Of a stretch of 64,000 nucleotides of DNA, positions 56,074-64,000 are shown piece by piece. The stretch lies in NCBI RefSeq assembly GCF_035581345.1, contig NZ_CP141608.1, positions 3,750,501 to 3,814,500 of the forward strand. The letters are read 5' to 3'. The notes under the pieces were generated by a model. It ran no database searches. It saw only the letters and a program-made list of their open reading frames with translations, and had not been told where the DNA came from. Made by a program: the position numbers and the translations under genes. Source of the DNA: Pseudomonas sp. JQ170C. Its GTDB lineage: Bacteria; Pseudomonadota; Gammaproteobacteria; Pseudomonadales; Pseudomonadaceae. Numbering within the stretch: position 1 is the stretch's first letter; the number at the start of each line of letters is the position of its first letter.

Positions 56074-57279
56074 CTACGCCAGCAAACTGGCAAAGGGTAT
56101 GAAGTCGAGCGAGTCGCCCGCCTTGAACGTGGCACCCACCGGCACCTCCAGCAGTCCATCCGCCCAGGTGGCACTGAGCAAGGTCCCCGAGCTCTGGTTC
56201 GGCTGCAGCACCGCTCGCCCTTGCTCGATACTGACGCGCAGGTACTCCTGACGCCCTCCCGCCTTGGGCCAGTCAAACCCGCAGACCACCGGCAAGCGCA
56301 TCGGCTCGACCTGGGCGCGCCCCATGCGGCGCAGAATGTAAGGCCGGGCCAGCATCAGGAAGGTCACCAGCGACGAGCCCGGATTTCCCGGCAAACCAAT
56401 GAACGGCACCCCATTGAAGTGAGCAAAGGTGAAGGGCTTGCCAGGCTTGATCGCCAGCTTCCACATCAGCACTTCACCCGACTCGCGCAACAGCGACCCT
56501 ATGCAATCGGCATCCCCTACCGACACGCCGCCACTGCTGATGATCAAATCGGCGTTGCCTGCCCGCTCAAGGGCGGCGCGAATCAACGCCAGTTCGTCGT
56601 TGACCTTGCCCAGGTCGATGACCTCACAGCCCATGCGCTGCAACAACGACTGCAGTACCACACGGTTGCTGTCGTGGATCTGGCCCGGGGCCGGCACTTC
56701 GCCCTCGCCCACCAGCTCGTTGCCCGTGGACAGCAAGGCGACCTTGAGCCGGCGCACAACCGATACGCGATAGATACCCTGGCACGCCAGCACACCCAGG
56801 GCGACCGGGTTCAGCACCGTGCCTTTGCCCAGCAGCAACTGGCCGACAGCGGTCTCGCTGCCTTGCAGGCGAATGTTGGCGCCCTCGTGCAAGGTACCTT
56901 GCACGGCAATCCGGCCGTCCTCCAGCACCGTGCAGTTTTCCTGCATCTGCACGCAATTGGCGCCCTCGGGGATCGGCGCGCCGGTGAAGATGCGGGCACA
57001 GGTGCCCGGTGCCAGCGGCTCACCGGCCTGGCCGGCGAACAGGGTCTGGGATACCGGCAAGGGAAAACCGATGGCATCGACCAGGTTGAAGGCGTAGCCA
57101 TCCATGGCACTGTTCGACCAGGCCGGCGCATCGACGATCGCCATCACGTCACCGGCCAGCACACGACCATCGGCGTCGGCCAGGCCCAGCGTCTCGACCG
57201 TGTCGAGGGGAGCACGCGCAGCCAGCGCCATCAGCTGGCCCAGGGCATCGTCAACCGCAAGTAGCGCAGGTGTACTCAT
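56074..57279 (-). CDS. moeA: Molybdopterin molybdenumtransferase MoeA
   Basis: 401 residues. NSAMDGYAFNL (domain I), RIFTGAPIPEGANCV, LLSTGNELVGEGE, and IISSGGVSVGDAD are MoeA signatures, with FAHFNGVPFIGLPGNP following. It inserts molybdenum into molybdopterin-AMP. Its start overlaps the moaB stop by 4 bases, so they form an operon. Confidence 0.95.
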   Translation of the reverse strand: MSTPALLAVDDALGQLMALAARAPLDTVETLGLADADGRVLAGDVMAIVDAPAWSNSAMDGYAFNLVDAIGFPLPVSQTLFAGQAGEPLAPGTCARIFTGAPIPEGANCVQMQENCTVLEDGRIAVQGTLHEGANIRLQGSETAVGQLLLGKGTVLNPVALGVLACQGIYRVSVVRRLKVALLSTGNELVGEGEVPAPGQIHDSNRVVLQSLLQRMGCEVIDLGKVNDELALIRAALERAGNADLIISSGGVSVGDADCIGSLLRESGEVLMWKLAIKPGKPFTFAHFNGVPFIGLPGNPGSSLVTFLMLARPYILRRMGRAQVEPMRLPVVCGFDWPKAGGRQEYLRVSIEQGRAVLQPNQSSGTLLSATWADGLLEVPVGATFKAGDSLDFIPFASLLA

Positions 57280-57839
57280 TGGCGCGACTCACATGGCTGG
57301 CCAGGTTTGAGATGGGCGACAAAGTTGCACGGCCGGTGACGGGCATCGAGCTGCTCGGCAAGAATCCCCTCCCAGGCGGTGCGACAGGCGCCGGTGGAGC
57401 CCGGTACGCAGCACACCAGCGTGCCATTGGCCAGGCCCGCCAGGGCGCGGGATTGGACGGTGGAGGTGCCGATGTCCAGGATCGACAGGGCGCGGAACAA
57501 TTCACCAAAGCCCTCGATGTGCTTGTCGAGCAGGCACGCGACCGCCTCGGGGGTGCTATCGCGGGCGGTAAATCCGGTGCCACCGGTCACCAGCACCACT
57601 TGCACCTGCTCGTCGGCGATCCAGGTCGCCACCTGGGCGCGGATCTTGTAGATATCGTCCTTGACCAGCTCACGCGCCACCAGGCGATGGCCCATCTCCA
57701 CCGCACGGGTGGCCAGCAGTTCACCGGAGGTATCGGTCTGGAAGGTGCGTGTATCACTGACCGTCAGTACGGCAATGTTGAGCGGCACAAAGACCGCGTC
57801 CAGTTTCACACTCATATCGGTAGGCTCATCAAGGTTCAT
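57276..57839 (-). CDS. moaB: MoaB, molybdopterin adenylyltransferase-like
   Basis: 187 residues (ATG 57815 is an alternative start). NIAVLTVSDTRTFQTDTSGELLATRA, VVLVTGGTGFTARDSTPEAV and ALAGLANGTLVCCVPGSTGACRTAWEGIL are MogA/MoaB signatures. It is the first gene of a moaB-moeA operon. It is divergent from a LysR regulator, which may control it. Confidence 0.93.
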   Translation of the reverse strand: MNLDEPTDMSVKLDAVFVPLNIAVLTVSDTRTFQTDTSGELLATRAVEMGHRLVARELVKDDIYKIRAQVATWIADEQVQVVLVTGGTGFTARDSTPEAVACLLDKHIEGFGELFRALSILDIGTSTVQSRALAGLANGTLVCCVPGSTGACRTAWEGILAEQLDARHRPCNFVAHLKPGQPCESRQ

Positions 57840-58044
57840 TATCCCTGGGCAAACTAGTGTCTAACATCAGGGCCGTCCAATCGACAGTTCCCAACACCCC
57901 ATCGACCTCGTCTATTGGCAATCCACCGCTCTGGACCGGGCCTGATCGACCTCACCTATCAGCCGTTCACGATTTCTCATTGGACGATTATCCGTGCCAT
58001 CGGCAACACTGGACCATCGCTTCGATCAATTGCCGGGCCGTGCC

Positions 58045-58932
58045 ATGGACATCAAACAACTCAAGTTTCTCATCGCCCTGGACCAGACCCGCCACTTCGG
58101 CCAGGCCGCCGCCCTGTGCCACGTCACCCAGCCCACCCTGTCGATGCGCCTGCGCAACCTGGAAGACGAGCTGGACCTGGTCCTGGTAACCCGCGGCCAA
58201 CGCTTTGAAGGCTTTACCGAAGCCGGTGAACGTATCCTCGCCTGGGCCCGCACCCTGCTGGCGGCCTATGACGGCCTGCAGGCCGAAGCGGCCAGTTGCC
58301 GCGGGCAGATCGTCGGCAGCCTGCGTCTGGGGATGGTGCCGCTGTCGAGCATCAACCCCATGAGTTTTCTCACCCCGCTGGCCCAACGTTACCCTGAACT
58401 GCAATTCCAGCTCTCGTCCCTGAGCTCGGAGCAGGTCATCGATGGCTTGAGCCGCAACCAGCTCGACCTCGGGATCTGCTACCTGGACCAGATCAACACC
58501 GCCTTCTTCGAGGTGATCGAGCTGGGCTCCACCAGCATGGGGCTGCTGTACGACACCCGCCACTTCCAGTTCGACCAGCCCGAACTGCCATGGGACCTGA
58601 TCAGCGACCTGCCCCTGGGGATGCTCTCCAAGGGCATGCACTATCGCCAGTCGGTGGACCTGAGCTTCCGCAGCCGGGGCCTGTACCCCAAGCCTGTGCT
58701 GGAGAGCGACTCCACCTACCAATTGATCCAGGCGATCTGCACCGGCATCTGCTGCGCCATCATGCCGCTCAACTGCGGGCTGGACGATTTGAGCGAACAC
58801 ATCCGCATCGTACCGATTGCCAGTGCCAGCGTGCATGCGCCCATCGGCCTGTTGCTGCGCCGCAGCGAACCGCGTTCGGCCCTGGCGGAAAAATGCTTTG
58901 CCGAGGTCAAGGCCCTGCTCGACACGCCATGA
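58045..58932 (+). CDS. LysR-family regulator
   Basis: ATG 58045 gives 295 residues. HTH: MDIKQLKFLIALDQTRHFGQAAALCHVTQPTLSMRLRNLEDEL. The substrate-binding domain follows (QIVGSLRLGMVPLSSINPMSFLTPL, DLGICYLDQIN, AIMPLNCGL). It is divergent from moaB-moeA, a typical LysR arrangement, so control of molybdenum cofactor genes is suggested. Signal unknown. Confidence 0.9.
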   Translation: MDIKQLKFLIALDQTRHFGQAAALCHVTQPTLSMRLRNLEDELDLVLVTRGQRFEGFTEAGERILAWARTLLAAYDGLQAEAASCRGQIVGSLRLGMVPLSSINPMSFLTPLAQRYPELQFQLSSLSSEQVIDGLSRNQLDLGICYLDQINTAFFEVIELGSTSMGLLYDTRHFQFDQPELPWDLISDLPLGMLSKGMHYRQSVDLSFRSRGLYPKPVLESDSTYQLIQAICTGICCAIMPLNCGLDDLSEHIRIVPIASASVHAPIGLLLRRSEPRSALAEKCFAEVKALLDTP

Positions 58933-58947
58933 CAGCAAGCGCCCGGC

Positions 58948-59898
58948 TCAAGGCACACGCTGCGCCAGGTCTTCGAGCAGGTCGGCCGAAGGCACGAAAA
59001 ACAGCCCCCCGGTGACCGCCGTGCTGAAATCCAGCAGGCGGTCATAGTTGCCCTCGGGGTTGCCGACAAACATGTTCTCGAGCATCCGTTCGATGGGCTC
59101 CGGGGAGCGTGCGTAGCCGATGAAGTAAGTGCCGAATTCACCGGCACCTGGCCGGCCGAAGGGCATGTTGTCGCGCAGGATCTTAAGCTCCTCGCCGTTG
59201 CTGTCGGTGATGACGGTCAGGGCACTGTGCGAGCAACTCGGCTTCACCGACTCGTCCAGTTCGATATCCGACAGCTTGGTGCGCCCGATCACCCGCTCCT
59301 GGGCTTCGACCGACAACGCATTCCACGCCGTCATGTTGTGCAGGTACTTCTGCACCAGCACATAGCTGCCCGCCTTGAACGCCGGATCTTCATCGCCAAT
59401 CAAGGTAGCGCTCTGGGCCTTGCGCCCTTGCGGGTTCTCGGTGCCATCGACAAAACCGATGATGCTGCGCATGTCGAAGTAGCGAAAGCCCTGCACCTCA
59501 TCGACCACCGTGACCGCATCGCCCAACGCCTGCATCAACTGGGTGGCCAGTTCAAAGCACAGGTCCATGTGCTCGGCGCGAATATGCAGCAACAGGTCAC
59601 CCGGGGTCGCCAGGGCCCGGCGCTCGGCCGGGCCGAACTCACGAAAGCCGTGCAGACTCGCCGGGCGCGGCTGGCCGAACAGTCGATCCCAGGCACTTGC
59701 CGCAAAGCCACACACGCACGAGAGGTTGCCGCCCTGGGAGCGCGTGCCCACCGAACGGGTCAGCCCGGCGACGTCGGCACACCAGCCGCGTACCTGTTCG
59801 GCCGCCTCATCGCCAGGGTTGAGGGTTACCACGAGGTAGATCGCACTGCGGGTGATCGGGCTGCACACGGCTTGGGGTTCAGGCATCGAATCAGGCAT
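58948..59898 (-). CDS. Dyp-type heme peroxidase
   Basis: 316 residues from 59898. The GFVDGTENP motif (GxxDG) with the catalytic Asp, KAGSYVLVQKYLHNMTAWNAL, IGRTKLSDIELDES, and SHSALTV with a heme-proximal His candidate, and NMPFGRPGAGEFGTYFIGYARSPEPIERML are typical. It is close to the YfeX/P-class type and lacks a Tat signal, so cytoplasmic. It decolourises dyes and oxidises heme-like substrates in homologues. Confidence 0.93.
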   Translation of the reverse strand: MPDSMPEPQAVCSPITRSAIYLVVTLNPGDEAAEQVRGWCADVAGLTRSVGTRSQGGNLSCVCGFAASAWDRLFGQPRPASLHGFREFGPAERRALATPGDLLLHIRAEHMDLCFELATQLMQALGDAVTVVDEVQGFRYFDMRSIIGFVDGTENPQGRKAQSATLIGDEDPAFKAGSYVLVQKYLHNMTAWNALSVEAQERVIGRTKLSDIELDESVKPSCSHSALTVITDSNGEELKILRDNMPFGRPGAGEFGTYFIGYARSPEPIERMLENMFVGNPEGNYDRLLDFSTAVTGGLFFVPSADLLEDLAQRVP

Positions 59899-60070
59899 GG
59901 CGGCGCACACTGTCGGGCTGAAAACCTGCAGCCTAGCAGAGCGGAAAACTTTCGACACATTCACTTGACCGTAATTGTATATACATGCTCATATCGGCTG
60001 GCGTCACCGCCCCCGCGTCCGGCCGGTGACCCGACCGCTCGACAACAACAATATGCGGAGATCCACAGCA

Positions 60071-61492
60071 ATGACCCAGGTCAGCGCCTCGCGCAGCAAA
60101 CCCTTGATCGAGCGTCGCTCGATCGACTACATCCCGGAAAACGAACGGCACGGACGCCTGTACAGCCAGTTCACCCTGTGGCTGGGTGCCAACCTGCAAA
60201 TCACTGCCATCGTCACTGGCGCCCTGGCCGTGGTGCTGGGCGGTGATGTGTTCTGGTCGTTGATCGGCTTGCTGATCGGCCAACTGGCCGGCGGTGCGGT
60301 CATGGCCCTGCATGCAGCCCAAGGCCCCAAGCTGGGCCTGCCGCAGATGATCTCCAGCCGCGTGCAGTTCGGTGTGTATGGCGCGGCCATCCCGATTGCC
60401 CTGGTGTGCCTGATGTACCTGGGTTTCACCGCCACCGGCACGGTGCTCTCCGGCCAGGCCATCGGCCAGTTGCTGAGCGTCAGCGACAGCACCGGGATTC
60501 TGATCTTTGCCGCGGTCATCGTGCTGGCCACGGTGTTCGGCTACCGCGTGATCCACTGGATCGGCCGCATCGCCAGCGTGCTGGGGATCATCGCCTTCGT
60601 CTACCTGTTCAGCCGCATCATGGCCATCGCCGACATCAGCCAGTTGCTGGAAAACCGTCACTTCACCTGGGCGTCTTTCCTGCTCGCGGTGTCGCTGTCG
60701 GCGTCCTGGCAGATCGCCTTCGGACCGTACGTGGCGGACTACTCCCGCTACCTGCCAAGCAGCACCTCCTCGTTCAAGACCTTCCTCGCCGCCGGCCTGG
60801 GTTCGGTGATCGGCGCCCAGGCATCGATGATCCTCGGGGTGTTTGCCGCCGCCATCGCCAACGGCCAGTTCTCCGGGCGTGAAGTGGCCTACATCGTCGG
60901 CCTGGGGGGGACCGGTGCCACCGCTGCGCTGCTGTACTTCAGCATTGCCTTTGGCAAGGTGACCATCTCGACCCTCAACTCCTACGGCAGCTTCATGTGC
61001 ATCGCCACCATCATCAGTGGCTTTCGCGGGCACATCGACGTCACGCGGCGCCAGCGCCTGTTCTTCGTCCTCGCCATCGTGGGTGCCTCGACCGTGGTGG
61101 CCCTGCTCGGCCAGCACTCGTTCCTCAGCGCCTTCAAGTCGTTCATCCTGTTCCTGCTGACCTTCTTCGTGCCCTGGAGCGCGGTCAACCTGGTGGACTA
61201 CTACTTCATCACCAAGGAGCGCTACGACGTACCGGCGCTGGCCGACCCCAAGGGTCGCTACGGACGCTGGAACATGCCCGGCATCATCGTCTACACCGTC
61301 GGCGTGCTGGTACAGATGCCGTTCATTTCCACCAAGCTCTACACCGGCCCGATGGTCGCCTACCTGGGCGGCGTGGACGTGTCGTGGATCATCGGCCTGG
61401 TGGTACCGAGCGTGCTGTACTACCTGGTAGCCCGTGGCAAGGCCGCCCATGCACCGGCGCGGATGATCCTCCCAGACCCCGTGCGTTCCTGA
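60071..61492 (+). CDS. NCS1-family nucleobase/cofactor permease
   Basis: ATG 60071 gives 473 residues and about 12 helices. IDYIPENERHGRLYSQFTLWLGANLQITAIVTGALAVV is the NCS1 N-terminus (usually IP...R..), with later QMISSRVQFG, ASWQIAFGPYVADYSRYLP and LVDYYFITKERYDV. Substrates in this family are cytosine, purines, allantoin or thiamine; the exact one cannot be read. A hairpin follows. Confidence 0.92.
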   Translation: MTQVSASRSKPLIERRSIDYIPENERHGRLYSQFTLWLGANLQITAIVTGALAVVLGGDVFWSLIGLLIGQLAGGAVMALHAAQGPKLGLPQMISSRVQFGVYGAAIPIALVCLMYLGFTATGTVLSGQAIGQLLSVSDSTGILIFAAVIVLATVFGYRVIHWIGRIASVLGIIAFVYLFSRIMAIADISQLLENRHFTWASFLLAVSLSASWQIAFGPYVADYSRYLPSSTSSFKTFLAAGLGSVIGAQASMILGVFAAAIANGQFSGREVAYIVGLGGTGATAALLYFSIAFGKVTISTLNSYGSFMCIATIISGFRGHIDVTRRQRLFFVLAIVGASTVVALLGQHSFLSAFKSFILFLLTFFVPWSAVNLVDYYFITKERYDVPALADPKGRYGRWNMPGIIVYTVGVLVQMPFISTKLYTGPMVAYLGGVDVSWIIGLVVPSVLYYLVARGKAAHAPARMILPDPVRS

Positions 61493-61508
61493 GCCAAACC
61501 CCTCGTTT

Positions 61509-61530
61509 GCCCACCGCCCCGGCGGTGGGC
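61509..61530 (+). terminator. Hairpin after the permease gene
   Basis: GCCCACCGCC/GGCGGTGGGC forms a 10-base stem with a CC loop. There is no T-run, so intrinsic termination is uncertain. Confidence 0.4.
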
Positions 61531-61618
61531 AAGCACCGTTCGGCGCCCCAATCATTAACGACATATTTTTATGCTGTAATTGATTTTGTAGGCCACTTCA
61601 CCCCTCGAGGGTACTGCC

Positions 61619-62251
61619 ATGAAAATCAAACTGCCCCTTGTACTGCTGCTCGCAGCCTTATGTACGCTCCCCGCCCTGAGCCCCGCCGCCCAAACCACCC
61701 CGCCCCCGGCCGACTCGGCCGCCCTGACCACCCGCCTGGCCCTGCGTGACCTGTGGGTGGAGCATATTTTCTGGATTCGCAATTACGCCCTGGCCAACCA
61801 GCTGGGTGATCGCCAGCAAGCCGAAGTCGCCAGCCAGGAAGTGGTCAGCAACGCCACCGCCATTGCCAACAGCATCGCCCCGCTCTACGGCCAGCCCGCC
61901 GCGGACCAGCTGCTGAAACTGCTCGGCGGGCACTGGGGCGCGGTCAAGCACTACAGTGATGCCAGCGTCAGCCAGTCGGCCAGCGGCAAACAGGCCGCCG
62001 TGGCCGAGCTTTCCAGCAATGCCAAGGCCCTGGCCAAGTTCCTCGCCACCGCCAACCCCAACCTGCCGGAATCGACGCTCAACGCCATGCTCGCCGCCCA
62101 CGGCGGTCACCATGTCGCGCAGATCGACGAGTTCGGCAAAAAGGACTACAAGGCAGAAGCGGTCACCTGGAAACACATGCGCGAACACATCCTGGGCCTG
62201 GCCGACGCCCTGACGGCGGCATTGGTCAAGCAGTTCCCGGACAAGTTCTGA
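61619..62251 (+). CDS. Exported hypothetical helical protein
   Basis: 210 residues. Signal peptide MKIKLPLVLLLAALCTLPAL, cleaved after PAAQ region. The mature protein is alpha-helical with conserved-looking aromatic/charged sites (LWVEHIFWIRNYAL, HWGAVKHYSDA, LAAHGGHHVAQIDEF). The His residues could bind a metal. It is followed after 13 bases by the regulator gene and may be its partner in one operon. No named family. Confidence 0.82.
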   Translation: MKIKLPLVLLLAALCTLPALSPAAQTTPPPADSAALTTRLALRDLWVEHIFWIRNYALANQLGDRQQAEVASQEVVSNATAIANSIAPLYGQPAADQLLKLLGGHWGAVKHYSDASVSQSASGKQAAVAELSSNAKALAKFLATANPNLPESTLNAMLAAHGGHHVAQIDEFGKKDYKAEAVTWKHMREHILGLADALTAALVKQFPDKF

Positions 62252-62264
62252 GTGAGGTCAACCG

Positions 62265-62882
62265 ATGTTTGAAGGCTTGGGACGCACCCAGCAGGATCTG
62301 CTCTCGGCGCTGCTGTACACGCCCGACGGCATGAGCATTGAAGAGCTGGCCGGCCAGCTGGCGGTCACCCGTACGGCGGTGCGTCAGCACCTGTCGGCGC
62401 TGGAGCGCGACGACCTGGTAGTGCGCGGCGAGCTGCGCGCTACCGGCCGGCGCCCCGAGCAGTTGTACCGCCTCAGCCGGCAAGGCCAGGAGTTGTTCCC
62501 GCGCCACTACCACCTGCTGGCCAACTTGCTGATCAGTGAGGTAGCCAGCCTTATCGGCCATGAGGCATTGGTCAGCCTGATGCGCAGCCTTGGCGAAAAA
62601 ATGGCGCGGGACCTGAGCGCGACCCGGCTCGACGAAGCACAGATCGCTGCCCACATGAAGGCAGTCGGCTACGAGGCCGAAGTTTTTTTCCGCTCAGGGG
62701 GCCCTGCGCAGATCGTCGCCCATAACTGCGTGTTCCATCAGCTGGCCGAGGCTCACCCGCAAATCTGTGAGCTCGACCTGGCGCTGATAGGCCGCTTGGG
62801 CGGTGGGCAGGTGCAGCACCTGGAATGCATGCTGCGCGGTGGACAGGTGTGTCGCTTTCAATTGACGCGCGACGCCTCATAG
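62265..62882 (+). CDS. COG2345-type HTH regulator (SufR-like)
   Basis: 205 residues. HTH: LLSALLYTPDGMSIEELAGQLAVTRTAVRQHLSALERDDLV, GRRPEQLYRLSRQGQELFP. C-terminal Cys residues in HNCVFHQLAEAHPQICELDLALI and LECMLRGGQVCRF are spaced as in Fe-S-sensing SufR-like proteins. It shows the same architecture as the regulator at 49081. It overlaps the convergent TOBE gene by 6 bases. Confidence 0.88.
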   Translation: MFEGLGRTQQDLLSALLYTPDGMSIEELAGQLAVTRTAVRQHLSALERDDLVVRGELRATGRRPEQLYRLSRQGQELFPRHYHLLANLLISEVASLIGHEALVSLMRSLGEKMARDLSATRLDEAQIAAHMKAVGYEAEVFFRSGGPAQIVAHNCVFHQLAEAHPQICELDLALIGRLGGGQVQHLECMLRGGQVCRFQLTRDAS

Positions 62883-63092
62883 TTTGGCGATCGACACCTC
62901 GGTGGATTTGACGAAGGCAATCACTTCACTGCCCACCCGCAACTCCAGCTCATGCACCGAGCGGGTGGTGATCACCGAGGTGACGATACCGGCGGAAGTC
63001 TGCACATCGATCTCCGAAACCACCGGCCCTTCAATGATCTCCTTGACCGTGCCCTTGAACTGATTGCGTACGTTGATCGCCTTGATGGTCAT
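62877..63092 (-). CDS. TOBE-domain molybdopterin/molybdate-binding protein
   Basis: 71 residues forming a single Mop/TOBE domain: INVRNQFKGTVKEIIEGPVVSEIDVQTSAGIVTSVITTRSVHELELRVGSEVIAFVKSTEVSIAKL. Molbindins of this length form hexamers storing molybdate. It fits the molybdenum cofactor genes earlier in the window. Confidence 0.95.
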   Translation of the reverse strand: MTIKAINVRNQFKGTVKEIIEGPVVSEIDVQTSAGIVTSVITTRSVHELELRVGSEVIAFVKSTEVSIAKL

Positions 63093-63303
63093 GTGCTGCT
63101 TCCTCGTTCTGGATGCACTGCCGCGCAGTGCTTGAGGTGCAGAGTGCGCCGGGACAAATAAAATTAAAAAGAATAAATATTCACTTGATTAGAACTGTAG
63201 GGAATATAAGAAACGGCATATCAAAAGACCTATAAGTTATTTATTTTCAGTTTTTTAGATCATTTAGCATCAGTGCATCTCTCGAAGCCCCAGTGAGCGC
63301 ACC

Positions 63304-64000
63304 TTGCATATCGCCCCCTCAACCCCATTGCAGACGGCCCGGGCCCTGGCCAGTGAATTTGCCCGCACCGTCGTCGAACGCGACCGCCAGGGCGGCACGC
63401 CCAAGGCCGAGCGCGATGCCATCCGCCGCAGCGGCCTGCTCGCCCTGAGTATTCCCCGGGAATTCGGCGGCCTGGGCGGTAGCTGGACGCAGACCTTCGA
63501 GGTGGTGCGCGAATTTGCCCGGGTCGACAGCTCCCTGGCCCACGTCTTCGGCTTTCACCACCTGATGCTCGCCACCGTGCGCCTGTTCGCCACACCCGCG
63601 CAGTGGCAGCCCTGGTTCGAGCTGACCGCCCGCAAACACTGGTTCTGGGGTAACGCCCTGAACCCGCTGGACACCCGCACCGTGGTCAAGGACCACGGCA
63701 GCTATCGCGAATTTTCCGGCAAGAAGAGCTTCTGCTCCGGCGCCAGCGACTCACAAATGCTGATCGCTTCAGCCGTGGACGAAGCCGCCGGCGGCAAGCT
63801 GCTGATCGCCGCCATTCCCAGCGGCCGCAGCGGCATCACCCTGCATAACGACTGGCACAACATGGGCCAGCGCCAGACCGACAGCGGCAGTGCCACGTTC
63901 GAGCGGGTGCGGGTGGAGGAAAGCGATCTGCTGCTCGACCCCGGCCCCCTGAGCACGCCCTTTGCCTGCCTGAGGCCGTTGATTGCCCAGTTGCATTTCG
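63304..64000 (+). CDS. Acyl-CoA dehydrogenase-like (SfnB/DszC-type) monooxygenase, partial
   Basis: The frame is open to the window edge. An in-frame TAG lies at about 63267, and the only usable starts are TTG 63304 or TTG 63337. The sequence (LASEFARTVVERDRQGG, LLALSIPREFGGLGGSW, FGFHHLMLATVRLF, YREFSGKKSFCSGA) is the N-terminal and middle part of an acyl-CoA dehydrogenase-like flavoprotein, closest to DszC/SfnB-type reduced-flavin monooxygenases. The 210 bases upstream are strongly AT-rich, probably its promoter. Confidence 0.85.
   Translation, partial: MHIAPSTPLQTARALASEFARTVVERDRQGGTPKAERDAIRRSGLLALSIPREFGGLGGSWTQTFEVVREFARVDSSLAHVFGFHHLMLATVRLFATPAQWQPWFELTARKHWFWGNALNPLDTRTVVKDHGSYREFSGKKSFCSGASDSQMLIASAVDEAAGGKLLIAAIPSGRSGITLHNDWHNMGQRQTDSGSATFERVRVEESDLLLDPGPLSTPFACLRPLIAQLHF

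Noticed and set aside
59933..61564. 543-codon minus-strand open frame opposite the NCS1 permease
   Set aside because: It is the antisense shadow of a GC-rich gene, with His/Gln/Gly-rich low-complexity product and no start signal.
32700..64000. Insertion sequences or transposase genes in the chromosomal half
   Set aside because: No transposase motif or IS-type terminal inverted repeats were seen. The only mobile-type elements are the REPINs.

Overview
The window is a piece of a GC-rich Pseudomonas chromosome. The genus assignment rests on four copies of the Pseudomonas-type REP pair (core GGAGCGGGCTTGCCCCGCGA), a Pseudomonas-style LexA box, DUF1654, and the chromosomal gene set: metY, topB, moaA/moeA/moaB, a YdeP-like oxidoreductase and many EamA, MFS and TonB proteins. 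The species cannot be named from this window; the P. putida/fluorescens side of the genus is my inference.

Positions 1 to about 32,340 are most of a lambda/HK97-like siphoviral prophage integrated beside tRNA-Cys(GCA) (32266-32339); its left end lies outside the window. Two early transcription units diverge from a lambda-like immunity region. Leftward (minus strand) run cro, a lambda O-like protein, a DnaC-like loader, DUF1364 and VRR-NUC nucleases, a second tyrosine recombinase and a zinc-finger protein. These are followed by an unassigned protein in the Q position, a self-contained HEPN-like moron, two holins, HNH endonuclease, TerS/TerL, portal, ClpP-type protease, capsid, connectors and tail genes. 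The tail genes include a G/GT pair with the lambda slippery heptamer GGGAAAG and a truncated tape measure. Rightward (plus strand) from OL/PL run small unknown genes, a LuxR-type HTH protein, a PL7 alginate lyase-like protein, a C5 methyltransferase, a SAM methyltransferase, a DUF4224 protein and the integrase.

The immunity region has three operators at OR and two at OL, each a variant of TAACCG-N-CGGTTA spaced 24-25 bp. CI (HTH plus S24 peptidase) is followed in the same direction by a trypsin-like protease and a 77-residue partner. That is the slot occupied by rexAB in lambda, so these are the best candidates for an undescribed lysogen-expressed exclusion system. A DUF1654 gene beside them has its own LexA box. 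Several AT-richer genes lie antisense within the rightward early operon (26592-27374, 28338-28613, 24666-24953) and look like morons.

From 32,340 to 64,000 is ordinary chromosome: alkB, metY, an SOS-box-preceded topB, a methyltransferase, a TonB siderophore receptor, an AraC-type regulator, a rarD-like exporter with a divergent Lrp regulator, and an SLC13 transporter. Next come a globin, YbjQ, an MFS pump with a COG2345 regulator, and eamA. A molybdenum-related block follows: YdeP-like oxidoreductase, moaA, moeA, moaB and, further on, a TOBE molybdate-binding protein. A bestrophin, LysR regulator, Dyp peroxidase and NCS1 permease are interspersed. The window ends inside an acyl-CoA dehydrogenase-like gene. 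Four REPINs sit between these genes, and three genes take their stop codon from a REPIN edge.
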